A stretch of 46,680 nucleotides of DNA. It comes from Pseudomonadota bacterium. Lineage in GTDB: Bacteria > Pseudomonadota > Alphaproteobacteria > Rhizobiales > Beijerinckiaceae. The notes below the pieces were generated by a model. That model was not told the origin of the DNA, ran no database searches, and saw nothing but the letters and a program-made list of their open reading frames with translations. The stretch spans positions 1 through 46,680 of the forward strand of contig JAFAAP010000081.1 in the NCBI GenBank assembly GCA_023426505.1, given 5' to 3'. Position numbers and translations under genes: made by a program. Positions 1 to 8,042 of this stretch are shown piece by piece (the first letter of the stretch is position 1; every line of letters starts with the position of its first letter).

Positions 1-23
1 GTGTCCTCTCGTATGGCGGCCGG

Positions 24-55
24 CAAAAAGGAACGGCCGGGCTAGAGCCCGGCCG
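24..55 (-). terminator. Rho-independent terminator after the DUF992 gene
   Basis: A 9-bp GC stem (CGGCCGGGC / GCCCGGCCG, 34-55) with a TAGA loop is followed, reading the minus strand, by a T-rich run (plus-strand caaaaagg, 24-31). It lies 30 bases beyond the stop of the minus-strand DUF992 gene and has the right orientation to end its transcript. Confidence 0.7.
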
Positions 56-83
56 CGATCTTCAAGAGATGAAATAAGCTTCG

Positions 84-557
84 TCAGCGCGCCGGGCGCA
101 GCTCGAGATCGCCCACGCCGAGGGCGAAGTTGAGGCCCGTCTGGCCGCTGACGGACACGGGCTGGAGCGCGACGGACTGCTGGAAGCCGCCCACCAGCAC
201 ATTGGCGCCGAGTCCCGCCCCGATGGTGGCCTCGGCCGATCCGCCCACGTAGCTGCCGGCGAGCGAGCCGCGCCGCACGGGTCCCGCGGAGAAGACCGCC
301 CAGGTGATCACGCCCCTCCGCGTGGCGCCGATGTCCAGGCCGAAGCGGCGGATGACGCCCACATAGCGCTCGTTGGGACCACGCCGTGGGTTGAAGGTGC
401 AGACGGTGCTCTTCTGCGACCCGAGGATGAGTCCGACGCCGCCCGAAACGCTGCACGTGAGCACGCCGACGCGAACCCGGTTCTGCGCCTGCGCCTCCGT
501 GGCGCCCAGAGATGCGATGACTGCGAGAGTGGCAAGGGAAGCGGCGGCGCGAAACAT
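84..557 (-). CDS. DUF992 family exported protein
   Basis: 157 residues. A signal peptide is visible at residues 1-24 (hydrophobic core, cleavage after AQA). The mature part matches the alphaproteobacterial DUF992 family: GVLTCSVSGGVGLILGSQK near the N-terminus, FGLDIGATRRG in the middle and a C-terminal QTGLNFALGVGDLELR. The family is probably periplasmic or outer-membrane associated and has no established function. The gene stands alone between a terminator on its 3' side and an exact EcfG-type promoter (592-616) on its 5' side, which suggests general-stress control. That control is inferred from the promoter match only. Confidence 0.85.
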   Translation of the reverse strand: MFRAAASLATLAVIASLGATEAQAQNRVRVGVLTCSVSGGVGLILGSQKSTVCTFNPRRGPNERYVGVIRRFGLDIGATRRGVITWAVFSAGPVRRGSLAGSYVGGSAEATIGAGLGANVLVGGFQQSVALQPVSVSGQTGLNFALGVGDLELRPAR

Positions 558-591
558 CGCGATCTCCTCAGCTTGGCTTTACGAGGCGATC

Positions 592-616
592 AACGACGCG
601 AAAGGAATATAGTTCC
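592..616 (-). promoter_or_regulatory. EcfG (general stress sigma) promoter of the DUF992 gene
   Basis: On the minus strand GGAAC (616-612) and CGTT (595-592) are separated by exactly 16 bases, the consensus of EcfG-type promoters in Alphaproteobacteria. The -10 element lies 34 bases upstream of the DUF992 ATG at 557. An ecfG gene is present in this window at 26214. Confidence 0.65.
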
Positions 617-632
617 GCAGCGGATCAGGTTC

Positions 633-941
633 TTAGGAGTGGCGTCCCGGCACCGCGGCGGGCTCCGCATCCTGGTGCTCGCCGCGGCGGACGACCGCCA
701 TGGCCTGGATGGTGACGGGCCCGGCCCGCAACAGGTTGAGGGCCGAGACGATCATCTCGGCCAAGCGCTCGGGCGTGACGCTGTCACCCTCGATGTCGAA
801 GAGAAAATCCTTCGCCTCGATGTGCCCGCCATTGGTGAAGTCGACCCGGAAGTCCGACTTCACCCGGTATGGTGATTGCTGGTTGACGCGGTAAGGCGCC
901 GCCTCGGGATCCGGATGGAAGGTCCGAGGCAGGCCGCTCAT
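633..941 (-). CDS. hypothetical protein, coupled to the aspartate aminotransferase gene
   Basis: 102 residues with no domain that I recognise. The first half carries polar segments (YRVKSDFRVDFTNGGHIEAK); the second half has a probable amphipathic helix (PERLAEMIVSALNLL) and a polar tail. The same frame stays open far upstream, antisense to nothing and inside the aminotransferase gene, but the ATG at 941 is favoured. It overlaps the aminotransferase stop as ATGA (938-941), a normal arrangement for translational coupling. The partner suggests co-expression but gives no function. Confidence 0.6.
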   Translation of the reverse strand: MSGLPRTFHPDPEAAPYRVNQQSPYRVKSDFRVDFTNGGHIEAKDFLFDIEGDSVTPERLAEMIVSALNLLRAGPVTIQAMAVVRRGEHQDAEPAAVPGRHS

Positions 942-2140
942 CGCAACGAACCGCAGAAGCGCTGGATGCGGTTGCAGGCATCCTCGAGCGCCGCGTTGGA
1001 CGTGGCGTAGGAGATGCGGAAGTTGGGGCCGAGGCCGAAGGCCGACCCGTGAACCGCCGCAACGCCCTCGGTCTCGAGCAACTCCGACACGAAGTCCTCG
1101 TCGGTCTTGAGGACCTTGCCCGACGGGGCAGTCTTGCCCATGGCTTCGGCACAGGAGGGATAGACGTAGAAGGCGCCTTCCGGCATCGGGCACTTGAGGT
1201 ATTTCGACTGGTTCAGCATCGAAACCACGAGGTCGCGGCGTTCCTCGAAGGCCTTCTTGAAGACCTTGAGGTGGTCCTGCGGCCCATCGAGGGCCTCCAC
1301 GGCCGCCCATTGCGCGATGGAGGAAGCACCGGAGGTCTGCTGGCCCTGCACGAAGTCCATGGCCTTGATCAGATGCTCGGGACCGGCCGCGTAGCCGATG
1401 CGCCATCCGGTCATGGCATAGGCCTTGGACACGCCGTTCATGGTGAGCGTGCGGTCGTAAAGGCCGGGCTCGACCTGGGCGGGAGTGACGAACTCGAAGT
1501 CGCCGTAGGTCAGGTGCTCGTACATGTCGTCGGTGAGCACCCACACGTGCGGGTGGCGCATCAGCACGTCCGTGATCGCCTTCATCTCGGCGCGGGTATA
1601 GGCCGCACCGGTCGGGTTCGAGGGCGAGTTGAGGATGAGCCACTTGGTCTTCGGCGTGATGGCGCGCTCGAGCGGCTCCGGCTGGAGCTTGAAGTTGTGC
1701 TCCATCGTGCAGTCCACGAAGACCGGCGTGCCGCCGCACAGGCCCACCATCTCCGGGTACGACACCCAATAGGGCGCCGGGACGATGACCTCGTCGCCCG
1801 GGTTCAGGGTGGCGAGCAGCGCGTTGTAGATGACCTGCTTGCCGCCGGTCGACACGATGGTCTGGGACGGCTTGTAGTCGAGGCCGTTTTCGCGCTTGAA
1901 CTTGCGGGCGATGGCCTCGCGCAGGGGCACGATGCCGGACACGGGCGTGTACTTGGTCTCGCCGCGCCGGATGGCCGCGATGGCGGCTTCCTTGATGTTG
2001 TCGGGCGTGTCGAAATCCGGCTCGCCGACGGAGAGGCTGATCACGTCCCGGCCCTGGGCTTTCAGATCCCGCGCTTTCTGCGTGATGACGATCGTGGCAG
2101 ACGGCTTGATGCGGGAAAGGGCGTCAGACAAAAAGCCCAT
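938..2140 (-). CDS. aatA: pyridoxal-phosphate aspartate aminotransferase, class I
   Basis: 400 residues, the usual length for cytosolic fold-type I aspartate aminotransferases of the Rhizobiales (aspartate/prephenate aminotransferase type). It would interconvert aspartate plus 2-oxoglutarate with oxaloacetate plus glutamate. The substrate-binding SVGEPDFDTP lies at 37-46, SNPTG at 174-178, and the Schiff-base lysine is K239 in NGVSKAYAMTGWRIGY. The C-terminal arginine expected for the substrate carboxylate sits in NFRISYA. The gene is followed with a 4-base overlap by a small hypothetical gene and is divergent from the Bug-type binding protein. Some family members also act on prephenate, so the exact substrate range is uncertain. 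Confidence 0.93.
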   Translation of the reverse strand: MGFLSDALSRIKPSATIVITQKARDLKAQGRDVISLSVGEPDFDTPDNIKEAAIAAIRRGETKYTPVSGIVPLREAIARKFKRENGLDYKPSQTIVSTGGKQVIYNALLATLNPGDEVIVPAPYWVSYPEMVGLCGGTPVFVDCTMEHNFKLQPEPLERAITPKTKWLILNSPSNPTGAAYTRAEMKAITDVLMRHPHVWVLTDDMYEHLTYGDFEFVTPAQVEPGLYDRTLTMNGVSKAYAMTGWRIGYAAGPEHLIKAMDFVQGQQTSGASSIAQWAAVEALDGPQDHLKVFKKAFEERRDLVVSMLNQSKYLKCPMPEGAFYVYPSCAEAMGKTAPSGKVLKTDEDFVSELLETEGVAAVHGSAFGLGPNFRISYATSNAALEDACNRIQRFCGSLR

Positions 2141-2263
2141 GGGAATCCTCCGGTCGGGGCGTTAGAAGGGACCTGTGACGGCGGCGGACCCTAGTCCGCC
2201 CGAGCCGTTCAAGCAAGCAAAACAGCCCGTTCCCGACGGGGTTTTTGAGGAGATGCCTCCCCG

Positions 2264-3244
2264 ATGATCACTTCCGTTACCCGCCGCCTCGCGCTCGGAC
2301 TTTTCGCCGGCGCGACCCTCATGGCGACCGCCGTCAGCGCCCAGGACTATCCGAACCGCGTGATCAAGATGGTGGTCCCCTACCCGGCGGGCGGCCCCAC
2401 CGACGTCATCGCCCGCATCGTGGCCGAGGAGATGGGCAAGAGCCTCGGCCAGAACGTGATCGTCGAGAACCTCGCCGGCGCCTCCGGGGCGGTCGGCACC
2501 CGCACGGTCGCCCGCGCGGAGCCGGACGGCTACACGATCGTGTTCGGCAACAATCAGACCCACGGGAACAACATGTTCCTGCTCAAGGAGCCGGGCTACG
2601 ACGCGATCAAGGACTTCGCGCCGCTCGCCGGCGCGGGCGCGTTCGAGCACGTCTTCGTGGTGCCGAACTCCCTGCCGGTGAAGTCGATGCAGGAGCTCGT
2701 CGCTCTCGCCAAGAAGGATCCCGGCAAGCTCAATTACGGCTCGACCGGCGTCGGCTCGGGCTCGCACCTCGCGACCGAGCTCTTCATGACCCGTACGGGC
2801 ATCAAGATGACTCACGTGCCGTTCCGCGGCGCCGCCCCGCTTGTGACGGAGCTGATGGCCGGCCGCATCGACGTGTCGAACTCGACTCTGCCGAGCGTGC
2901 TCGCCCAGTTCCAGGCAGGCGAGATGCGCGCCATCGGGATCGCGAGCCCGCAGCGCAATCCGCAGGCGCCCGACGTCCCGACCCTGCGCGAGCAGGGCAT
3001 CACCGACGCGGACGCGGAATCCTGGGCCGCCTTCTTCGCGCCGGTGAACACCCCGAAGCCCATCCTCGACAAGCTCTCGGGCACGATCATCGCGATCCTG
3101 AACAAGCCGGACGTGAAGGAGCGCATCACGAAGCTCGGCTTCACGCTCAACGTGCGCGATCCTGAGGCTTTCAAGCCGTATCTGGCCAAGGAGATCCAGA
3201 CCTGGGCCGACGTGATCAAGACCGCCAACATCAAGGCGGAGTGA
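2264..3244 (+). CDS. Bug/TctC family periplasmic solute-binding protein
   Basis: 326 residues. The signal peptide (residues 1-26) ends in AVSAQ. The mature protein begins with the family hallmark YPNRVIKMVVPYPAGGPTDV and continues with a GASGAVGT loop, LNYGSTGVGSGSHL and HVPFRGAAPLVTELMAGRID. Bug proteins bind carboxylates or other small organics for tripartite tricarboxylate transporters. No TctA or TctB membrane subunit lies nearby, so this is an orphan binding protein of the kind abundant in Proteobacteria. The ATG at 2264 begins a good signal peptide directly after gaggagatg-type purine-rich sequence. Ligand unknown. Confidence 0.92.
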   Translation: MITSVTRRLALGLFAGATLMATAVSAQDYPNRVIKMVVPYPAGGPTDVIARIVAEEMGKSLGQNVIVENLAGASGAVGTRTVARAEPDGYTIVFGNNQTHGNNMFLLKEPGYDAIKDFAPLAGAGAFEHVFVVPNSLPVKSMQELVALAKKDPGKLNYGSTGVGSGSHLATELFMTRTGIKMTHVPFRGAAPLVTELMAGRIDVSNSTLPSVLAQFQAGEMRAIGIASPQRNPQAPDVPTLREQGITDADAESWAAFFAPVNTPKPILDKLSGTIIAILNKPDVKERITKLGFTLNVRDPEAFKPYLAKEIQTWADVIKTANIKAE

Positions 3245-3311
3245 CGTCGTTCCGGTCATCCCCGGCATGTCGGGGATGACCGCCTTCTGTCGCGCTGACG
3301 GAGATTCGGAC

Positions 3312-3719
3312 ATGCAGTTCCATCAAGGCCGCCTGATCGACCACGTCCACCTCCGCGTCGCCGATCTGGAGGCGAGCCGCCGCTTCTACCGCGCGGTGCT
3401 CAAAGCGATAGGCCTCGCGTTCCGGTCGGAAAGCGCGGAGCACTTCTCATGCGATGAACTCTGGGTCGACCAGGCCGACGGTCCGGTCTCCCGCGTGCAC
3501 CTCGCCTTCCAGGCGAAGGACCGGGATGCGGTACATGCCTTTCACGCGGCCGCTCTCGCGAATGGCGGCCGCGACAACGGCGGACCGGGCGAGCGCTCGT
3601 ACCATCCGGGCTACTATGCGGCTTTCGCCCTCGATCCGGACGGCAACAACATCGAGGCCGTCTTCCACGGTCCTGCCGAACGGTCCGCCGCTTCGGTCGT
3701 CGTCGAGTCGAAGCGCTGA
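3312..3719 (+). CDS. VOC (glyoxalase/bleomycin resistance/dioxygenase) family protein
   Basis: 135 residues, one paired VOC unit. The N-terminal LIDHVHLRVADLEASRRFY carries a metal-ligand histidine; HLAFQAKDRDAV and the C-terminal AFALDPDGNNIEAVFHG supply the remaining family signature. An upstream in-frame ATG exists at 3267, but the ATG at 3312 has GGAGA a few bases upstream and places the first beta strand at the usual distance. The gene follows the binding-protein gene on the same strand after 67 bases and could be co-transcribed. Metal-dependent lyase, isomerase or dioxygenase activity is possible; the substrate cannot be told. Confidence 0.85.
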   Translation: MQFHQGRLIDHVHLRVADLEASRRFYRAVLKAIGLAFRSESAEHFSCDELWVDQADGPVSRVHLAFQAKDRDAVHAFHAAALANGGRDNGGPGERSYHPGYYAAFALDPDGNNIEAVFHGPAERSAASVVVESKR

Positions 3720-3801
3720 GGCCAAGCTGCCCAAATGATTAATAACTAGTTAACACGGGCACTTAGCGGCCCATCTAAAAGCAAACTTTCCACCGACATC
3801 T

Positions 3802-3827
3802 GGAACTTTGCGGATTCAGGACTGTTT
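3802..3827 (+). promoter_or_regulatory. EcfG-like promoter upstream of a small membrane protein gene
   Basis: GGAAC (3802-3806), a 17-base spacer, then GTTT (3824-3827). The GTT core of the EcfG -10 is kept, but the preceding C of CGTT is T. It lies 38 bases before the ATG at 3866. Confidence 0.45.
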
Positions 3828-3865
3828 TTTCAGTAGATCCCGCGTTCCTGGTAGGGAAAGTAGCC

Positions 3866-4057
3866 ATGACGACCTTCCGCACGAGACATGATCGCCGCAT
3901 CGACGCCCGTGCCCAACGTCTCGATCCCAGGCAGGAGAGCCGGTTCTCCCTGGCTCTGGTCCTGCTGATGGGGCTCGCGACGCTCTCCGTCATGGCGACG
4001 ACCCAGATGCTCACCGAGCAAAATCCGGGGACAACCTCGCACATCATCCTGCAGTAA
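3866..4057 (+). CDS. small single-pass membrane protein, hypothetical
   Basis: 63 residues. A basic N-terminal part of about 28 residues (many Arg, two His) is followed by one hydrophobic helix (FSLALVLLMGLATLSVMATT, 28-47) and a short polar tail. The charge pattern predicts a cytoplasmic N-terminus. A purine-rich GGGAAAG precedes the start. It resembles the short stress-induced membrane proteins common in Rhizobiales, and an EcfG-like promoter is placed correctly upstream. No family is recognised. Confidence 0.55.
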   Translation: MTTFRTRHDRRIDARAQRLDPRQESRFSLALVLLMGLATLSVMATTQMLTEQNPGTTSHIILQ

Positions 4058-4135
4058 CACGTGAGTGATTGCCTGTCCGGTTGACGCCCTGTCCCGACAG
4101 GCTAGCTCTCCGTCCGTCCGATGACGGAGAGACCC

Positions 4136-5272
4136 ATGAGACTTCCCGCCGCCCTTGCCGCCATCCTGATCCTCGGGCTCGGCCCGGCCGCCCTGGCCCA
4201 GGACACGCAGCGCGTCCGCACCGACAAGGTCGAGGTGATCGTCGAGACTGCGGCGCGGGGCCTGGAGCATCCCTGGGGGCTCACCTTCCTCCCCGACGGC
4301 CGCATGCTGGTGACCGAACGACCCGGCCGCCTGCGCATCGTCTCGCAGGACGGAGCGCTGTCCGATCCGATCAAGGGCCTTCCGGCCATCGCCGCGCGAC
4401 GACAGGGCGGCCTTCTCGACATCGCCCTCGACCCGAGTTTCGCCCAGAACCGTCTCGTGTACTTCACCTTCGCTGAGGACCGCGGCGACGGGCAGGCCGG
4501 CACCAGCGTCGCACGCGCCCGCCTGAGCGAAGACGGATCGGCCCTCGAGCAGCTTCAGGTGATTTTTCAGCAGCAGCCGTCCTATACCGGCGGCAACCAT
4601 TTCGGCTCGCGGCTGGTCTTCGACCGCGAAGGCAATCTCTTCATCACCCTCGGCGACCGCTTCGACCTGCGTGATCAGGCGCAGAATCTGACGAGTCATA
4701 TTGGCAAGGTGCTGCGCATCAAGCCGGAGGGCGGCGCGGCGCCCGGCAATCCCTTCCTGAACCGGCAAGGAGCCCGTCCGGAGATCTGGTCGATCGGCCA
4801 CCGCAACATCCAGGCGGCGGCGCTGCATCCGACCACCGGAGCGCTCTGGACCGTCGAGCACGGCGCCCGCGGCGGCGACGAGGTCAACATCCCGGAGAAG
4901 GGCAAGAACTACGGCTGGCCGGTAATCTCCTACGGAGTCGATTATTCCGGCGCCAAGATCGGCGAGGGCACGAAGAAGGCCGGCATGGAGCAGCCGGTCT
5001 ATTATTGGGACCCGTCCATCGCACCCTCCGGCATGGCGTTCTACACGGGCGACAGGTTCCCGGGCTGGCGCGGCAGCATGCTGGTCGGCGCCCTTTCCGG
5101 CAAGCTCGTCTCCCGCCTGGAGACCGACGGCAACCGGGTGACGGGCGAGGAGCGGATGCTGCAGAACCTGGGCGAGCGCATCCGCGACGTGCGCCAAGGA
5201 CCCGATGGCCTCGTGTATCTCCTGACGGATTCGCCTCAGGGCCGCATCCTACGGGTGAGGCCGGCCGACTGA
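4136..5272 (+). CDS. PQQ-dependent soluble aldose sugar dehydrogenase (YliI/Asd type)
   Basis: 378 residues from the ATG at 4136, chosen because GGAGAG (4127-4132) lies just upstream and the protein then opens with a clean signal peptide (MRLPAALAAILILGLGPAALA). An in-frame ATG at 4121 would add five residues. Family signatures include LEHPWGLTFLPDGRMLVTER, GGLLDIALDP, GGNHFGSRLVFD, GDRFD, YGWPVISYG and PSGMAFYTGD, matching the six-bladed beta-propeller of the GSDH fold. Such enzymes oxidise aldoses in the periplasm with pyrroloquinoline quinone. No PQQ synthesis genes are in the window. Flanked by unrelated genes. Confidence 0.9.
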   Translation: MRLPAALAAILILGLGPAALAQDTQRVRTDKVEVIVETAARGLEHPWGLTFLPDGRMLVTERPGRLRIVSQDGALSDPIKGLPAIAARRQGGLLDIALDPSFAQNRLVYFTFAEDRGDGQAGTSVARARLSEDGSALEQLQVIFQQQPSYTGGNHFGSRLVFDREGNLFITLGDRFDLRDQAQNLTSHIGKVLRIKPEGGAAPGNPFLNRQGARPEIWSIGHRNIQAAALHPTTGALWTVEHGARGGDEVNIPEKGKNYGWPVISYGVDYSGAKIGEGTKKAGMEQPVYYWDPSIAPSGMAFYTGDRFPGWRGSMLVGALSGKLVSRLETDGNRVTGEERMLQNLGERIRDVRQGPDGLVYLLTDSPQGRILRVRPAD

Positions 5273-5285
5273 GCTGCTTCTCTTC

Positions 5286-5335
5286 GAGCATCGTGTTGGT
5301 CGAGGAACCGGCATCCACTTCCTCGCACGATGCTC
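5286..5335. repeat. extragenic palindrome between convergent genes
   Basis: GAGCATCGTG (5286-5295) pairs with CACGATGCTC (5326-5335), with inner arms CGAGGAA and TTCCTCG. This type of GAGCATC...GATGCTC element recurs between Rhizobiales genes. It ends at the stop codon of the DUF486 gene and may also act as a terminator between the two convergent genes, although no T-run follows. Confidence 0.6.
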
Positions 5336-5676
5336 TAGCGTCCCTGGAAGATGAACGCCGCTCCGGCCGCGATGAGGGCGAAGCCGATCAGGTGGTTCCA
5401 GGTCAGGGACTCCTTGAGGTAGAAGACCGAGAAGCCTGCGAAGACCAGCAGGGTGATCACCTCCTGCATGGTCTTCAGCTCCGCCGCCGAATAGACCTGC
5501 GATCCGATGCGGTTGGCCGGAACGGCGAACCAGTACTCGACGAGCGCGATGCCCCAGCTCGCGAAGACCGCGATCCAGAGGGGCGTCGCCTTGAACTTCA
5601 GGTGTCCGTACCAGGCGAAGGTCATGAAGACGTTCGAGGCGACGAGCATGGCAATGGGAGCGACGTGAGGATTCAT
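5335..5676 (-). CDS. DUF486 family membrane protein (DMT-like)
   Basis: 113 residues with four hydrophobic segments, about 5-20, 33-50, 70-87 and 93-110. The sequence matches DUF486: NVFMTFAWYGHLKF at the N-terminus, EYWFAVPANRIGS in the middle and QEVITLLVFAGFSVFYLKE near the end. The family is small, four-helical and related to half-size drug/metabolite transporters. No substrate is known. It lies alone on the minus strand between the sugar dehydrogenase and DUF1499 genes. Confidence 0.9.
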   Translation of the reverse strand: MNPHVAPIAMLVASNVFMTFAWYGHLKFKATPLWIAVFASWGIALVEYWFAVPANRIGSQVYSAAELKTMQEVITLLVFAGFSVFYLKESLTWNHLIGFALIAAGAAFIFQGR

Positions 5677-5758
5677 GGGAGTCCGGATGAGGTGACATGA
5701 GGGCGCCCTGCCCTATTCTTCTCAGCCCTGAAGTCAAGCAGCGGGTTGGCGCAGGCCG

Positions 5759-6289
5759 ATGAAGACATCCAAAGAGGTTGCGGCAGGACAGACCGGCGCC
5801 GGCCACGGATTATGGCGCGGCTGGCAAACCGGCATGGCGCGGGGCTGGCAGATCATGTTCGGATCGCCCGACCTCGGCGTGGTCGATTTCACGACCCTCG
5901 AGCGCCGCAGGACGCCCAACGACAGCCTGGCCTGTCCGGCCGCGTTCTGCCCTCGGGCGAAGCCGGACTTCGAGCCTCCGGTCTATCCCGTTCCGGCACT
6001 TCGTCTGCGCCGTATCGCCACGGAGGCGATCGCACGGGAGCCGGACGTGGCGCTCGTGCATTCCGACCAAAGCCAGGATCGTTATCTCGTCCGCACGCGA
6101 CTCCTCCGCTTCCCGGACACGGTGAACCTGTCGGTAATCGACCTCGGTGGCGGTCGCTCGACTCTCGCCCTCTACTCACGGAGCCAGATCGGCCGCTCCG
6201 ATCTCGGCGCCAACCAAAGGCGCCTGAGGCGGTGGGTGGACCGGATCAGCAGGTCCGTTGCGGCTGAACCACGCGGCAGCGGGAGCTGA
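5759..6289 (+). CDS. DUF1499 domain protein
   Basis: 176 residues. The first 45 residues are basic and polar; the DUF1499 core follows, with LACPAAFCPRAKPDFEPPVY, VHSDQSQDRYLVRTRLLRFPD and SVIDLGGGRSTLALYSRS. In this family the C-terminal SRS/GxSDLGxNxxR segment is conserved and is present here as SQIGRSDLGANQRRLRRW. No signal peptide is evident. The 3' end overlaps the oppositely oriented C13-like peptidase gene by 44 bases. Function of the family is not established. Confidence 0.8.
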   Translation: MKTSKEVAAGQTGAGHGLWRGWQTGMARGWQIMFGSPDLGVVDFTTLERRRTPNDSLACPAAFCPRAKPDFEPPVYPVPALRLRRIATEAIAREPDVALVHSDQSQDRYLVRTRLLRFPDTVNLSVIDLGGGRSTLALYSRSQIGRSDLGANQRRLRRWVDRISRSVAAEPRGSGS

Positions 6290-7043
6290 GGCGTTCCAGA
6301 ACCTGCGAGCCCCCGGCGATCTGCGGATTGGACGGGTCGAACCCCTCCTGTTCCTCGCGCCTGGTAACGAAGCCCCGGGCGGCCTCGAAGGCCCGGTCGA
6401 GCCTGGGCTCGCTCCGCACCGCCTTGTTGAAGAACGCATCGCCGAAATAGGTCCATGTGGCGCCGTCCCGGCAGCCGAACGAGGGCTTGTCGGAGGCCGC
6501 CGCCGTGATGACGAGTGTCCTGTCGTCGGCGAGCTCCTTAGCGAAGACGCCGGAATAGCACGCCGACACGATCACGACCCGATGCTGCGCCTTCGCCTCG
6601 TTCAGCAGGAAGCGCACGTCCTGCGGCGTCATGAGCTGCTGGGCGCGTCTGGACACCACACCGACCCCGTCCGGGCTGCCGTGGGAGGTGAGCACGAACA
6701 CCACCATGTCCTCCTGCGGGTCGACCACCTGCCCCACCGCCCGTGCCGCCGCCAGCATCGCGGCGGGCGTCGCGTCGGAGACCCGCTTGGAGTTGAAGCG
6801 CACGATGGTGCGTCCCTTCGAGCCGAACTGGCCCTCGAGGATGCGGGCGGCGCCTTTCGCCTCGCTCTCGAAGACGCTCTGCGGCCCCCAGAGCCCGAAG
6901 GACAGGATGTAGGCGTCCGTCTCTCCGGGCCGCTGCGGCTCGAGCTTGAAGGCTGAACCGCGGGCGCTCTGGCTGGATGCTTCGAGAGGGAAGCCTGCCG
7001 AGAGGGCGAGGCCGACGAGGCAGAAGGCGAGGAACCGGCGCAT
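6246..7043 (-). CDS. C13 (legumain/caspase-like) family cysteine peptidase, exported
   Basis: 265 residues from the ATG at 7043, preceded by AGGAG; an in-frame start at 7076 would spoil the signal peptide and overlap the upstream gene. The signal peptide spans about 1-24. The peptidase fold shows the catalytic pair expected for clan CD: H121 in VFVLTSHGSPDG and C162 in VVIVSACYSGVF, each after a hydrophobic strand. The C13 family in Proteobacteria has mostly unknown substrates and may act in the periplasm. The gene lies 25 bases downstream of the SemiSWEET gene on the same strand and overlaps DUF1499 tail-to-tail. Confidence 0.85.
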   Translation of the reverse strand: MRRFLAFCLVGLALSAGFPLEASSQSARGSAFKLEPQRPGETDAYILSFGLWGPQSVFESEAKGAARILEGQFGSKGRTIVRFNSKRVSDATPAAMLAAARAVGQVVDPQEDMVVFVLTSHGSPDGVGVVSRRAQQLMTPQDVRFLLNEAKAQHRVVIVSACYSGVFAKELADDRTLVITAAASDKPSFGCRDGATWTYFGDAFFNKAVRSEPRLDRAFEAARGFVTRREEQEGFDPSNPQIAGGSQVLERLSSRCRVVQPQRTC

Positions 7044-7068
7044 GTTGTTCTCCTGGCGCCGGACCATA

Positions 7069-7323
7069 TTAACCATAACGGAGTTTCATGGCGAGGATCG
7101 CCGCCACCAGCACGAACGTGACGCTGTTGGCGAAGATGATCGGCGCGTTTCCGGCGAGAATTCCATAGATCAGCCAGAGCCCGACCCCGAGCGTGAAGGC
7201 GCTCTGGGTCAGGAGGGACAGGGACTTGGTGTCCTTGGTCCGGAGGGTCCTGAAGGCCTGCGGCAGCCAGCACACGGTGGTCAGGATGGCGGCAACGAAG
7301 CCGAGGATTTCAAGTCTGGACAT
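7069..7323 (-). CDS. SemiSWEET-type sugar transporter
   Basis: 84 residues with three transmembrane helices, the single MtN3/saliva triple-helix bundle of bacterial SemiSWEETs, which dimerise to form a sugar uniporter. The PQ motif is visible in TTVCWLPQAFRTLRTKD, and the third helix carries NSVTFVLVAAILAMKLRYG. Length is typical of the family. Sugar specificity cannot be read. It probably forms a two-gene operon with the downstream C13-like peptidase gene. Confidence 0.9.
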   Translation of the reverse strand: MSRLEILGFVAAILTTVCWLPQAFRTLRTKDTKSLSLLTQSAFTLGVGLWLIYGILAGNAPIIFANSVTFVLVAAILAMKLRYG

Positions 7324-7509
7324 GGTCGAATCGCGAATGGAGCCGATGCACCCTTATCACGCTCCGTTCGGCCTCGGCCATGGAATCGATGCGAGCCGCG
7401 TCATGCCGCAACGGCATGACCGCCGTCCGTCGCTCAAGCTGAACCGAAAGCCGCTTTCGGGGTTTCCCTCTCGCAAACGGCAAAAAGAGATTTCTCCGAG
7501 AGGACTTCC

Positions 7510-7899
7510 ATGGATATCGCGCTCGACAAGGTCTGCGAACTCATCCTCAGGGCGAGGGCTATTGACGTTAAGGAAGGCCTGACGGACCCGGCGTCGGGCT
7601 CGAACCCCATCGACGATGGCAGCATCGATTCCCTCACCTCCGCGCCCGACGACGCCACCGAGGACGAGTTCCGCGACGTGATCGCCGGATTGAACGACGA
7701 CGAGCGCGCCGACCTCCTCGCCCTCGTCTACATCGGCCGGGGCGACATGGAGCCCGAGGAATGGGGCGCGGCGGTCCGCCTTGCCCGCGAGCGCGAAGAT
7801 GCCAGCTCCCTTTCGACCGCGGACTGGCTGCTCGGAATCCCGAACCTCGCCGACCTCTGGGACGAGGGCCTCAGCGCCATGGGCCGAAGCTGCACCTGA
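7510..7899 (+). CDS. DUF3775 domain protein
   Basis: 129 residues, acidic and soluble. The DUF3775 core covers about 45-125: RDVIAGLNDDERADLLALVY, IGRGDMEPEEW and a C-terminal STADWLLGIPNLADLWDEGL. GAGAGGA lies just upstream of the start. The family is common in Alphaproteobacteria and has no known function. The gene stands alone, between the SemiSWEET gene (opposite strand) and the ECF sigma operon. Confidence 0.88.
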   Translation: MDIALDKVCELILRARAIDVKEGLTDPASGSNPIDDGSIDSLTSAPDDATEDEFRDVIAGLNDDERADLLALVYIGRGDMEPEEWGAAVRLAREREDASSLSTADWLLGIPNLADLWDEGLSAMGRSCT

Positions 7900-8042
7900 T
7901 CCCGGTGCATTCCGCAACCCAAGCCGTTGCGCGGATCTCCCCGGTTCCCCTATGAATACAGAGGGCGGCAGGTTTTGTCGCGGCCCTGCATCCGGGCAGA
8001 GAGCTCCGGTGTAGTGACAGCAGACGCATAGGGAGATCACGC

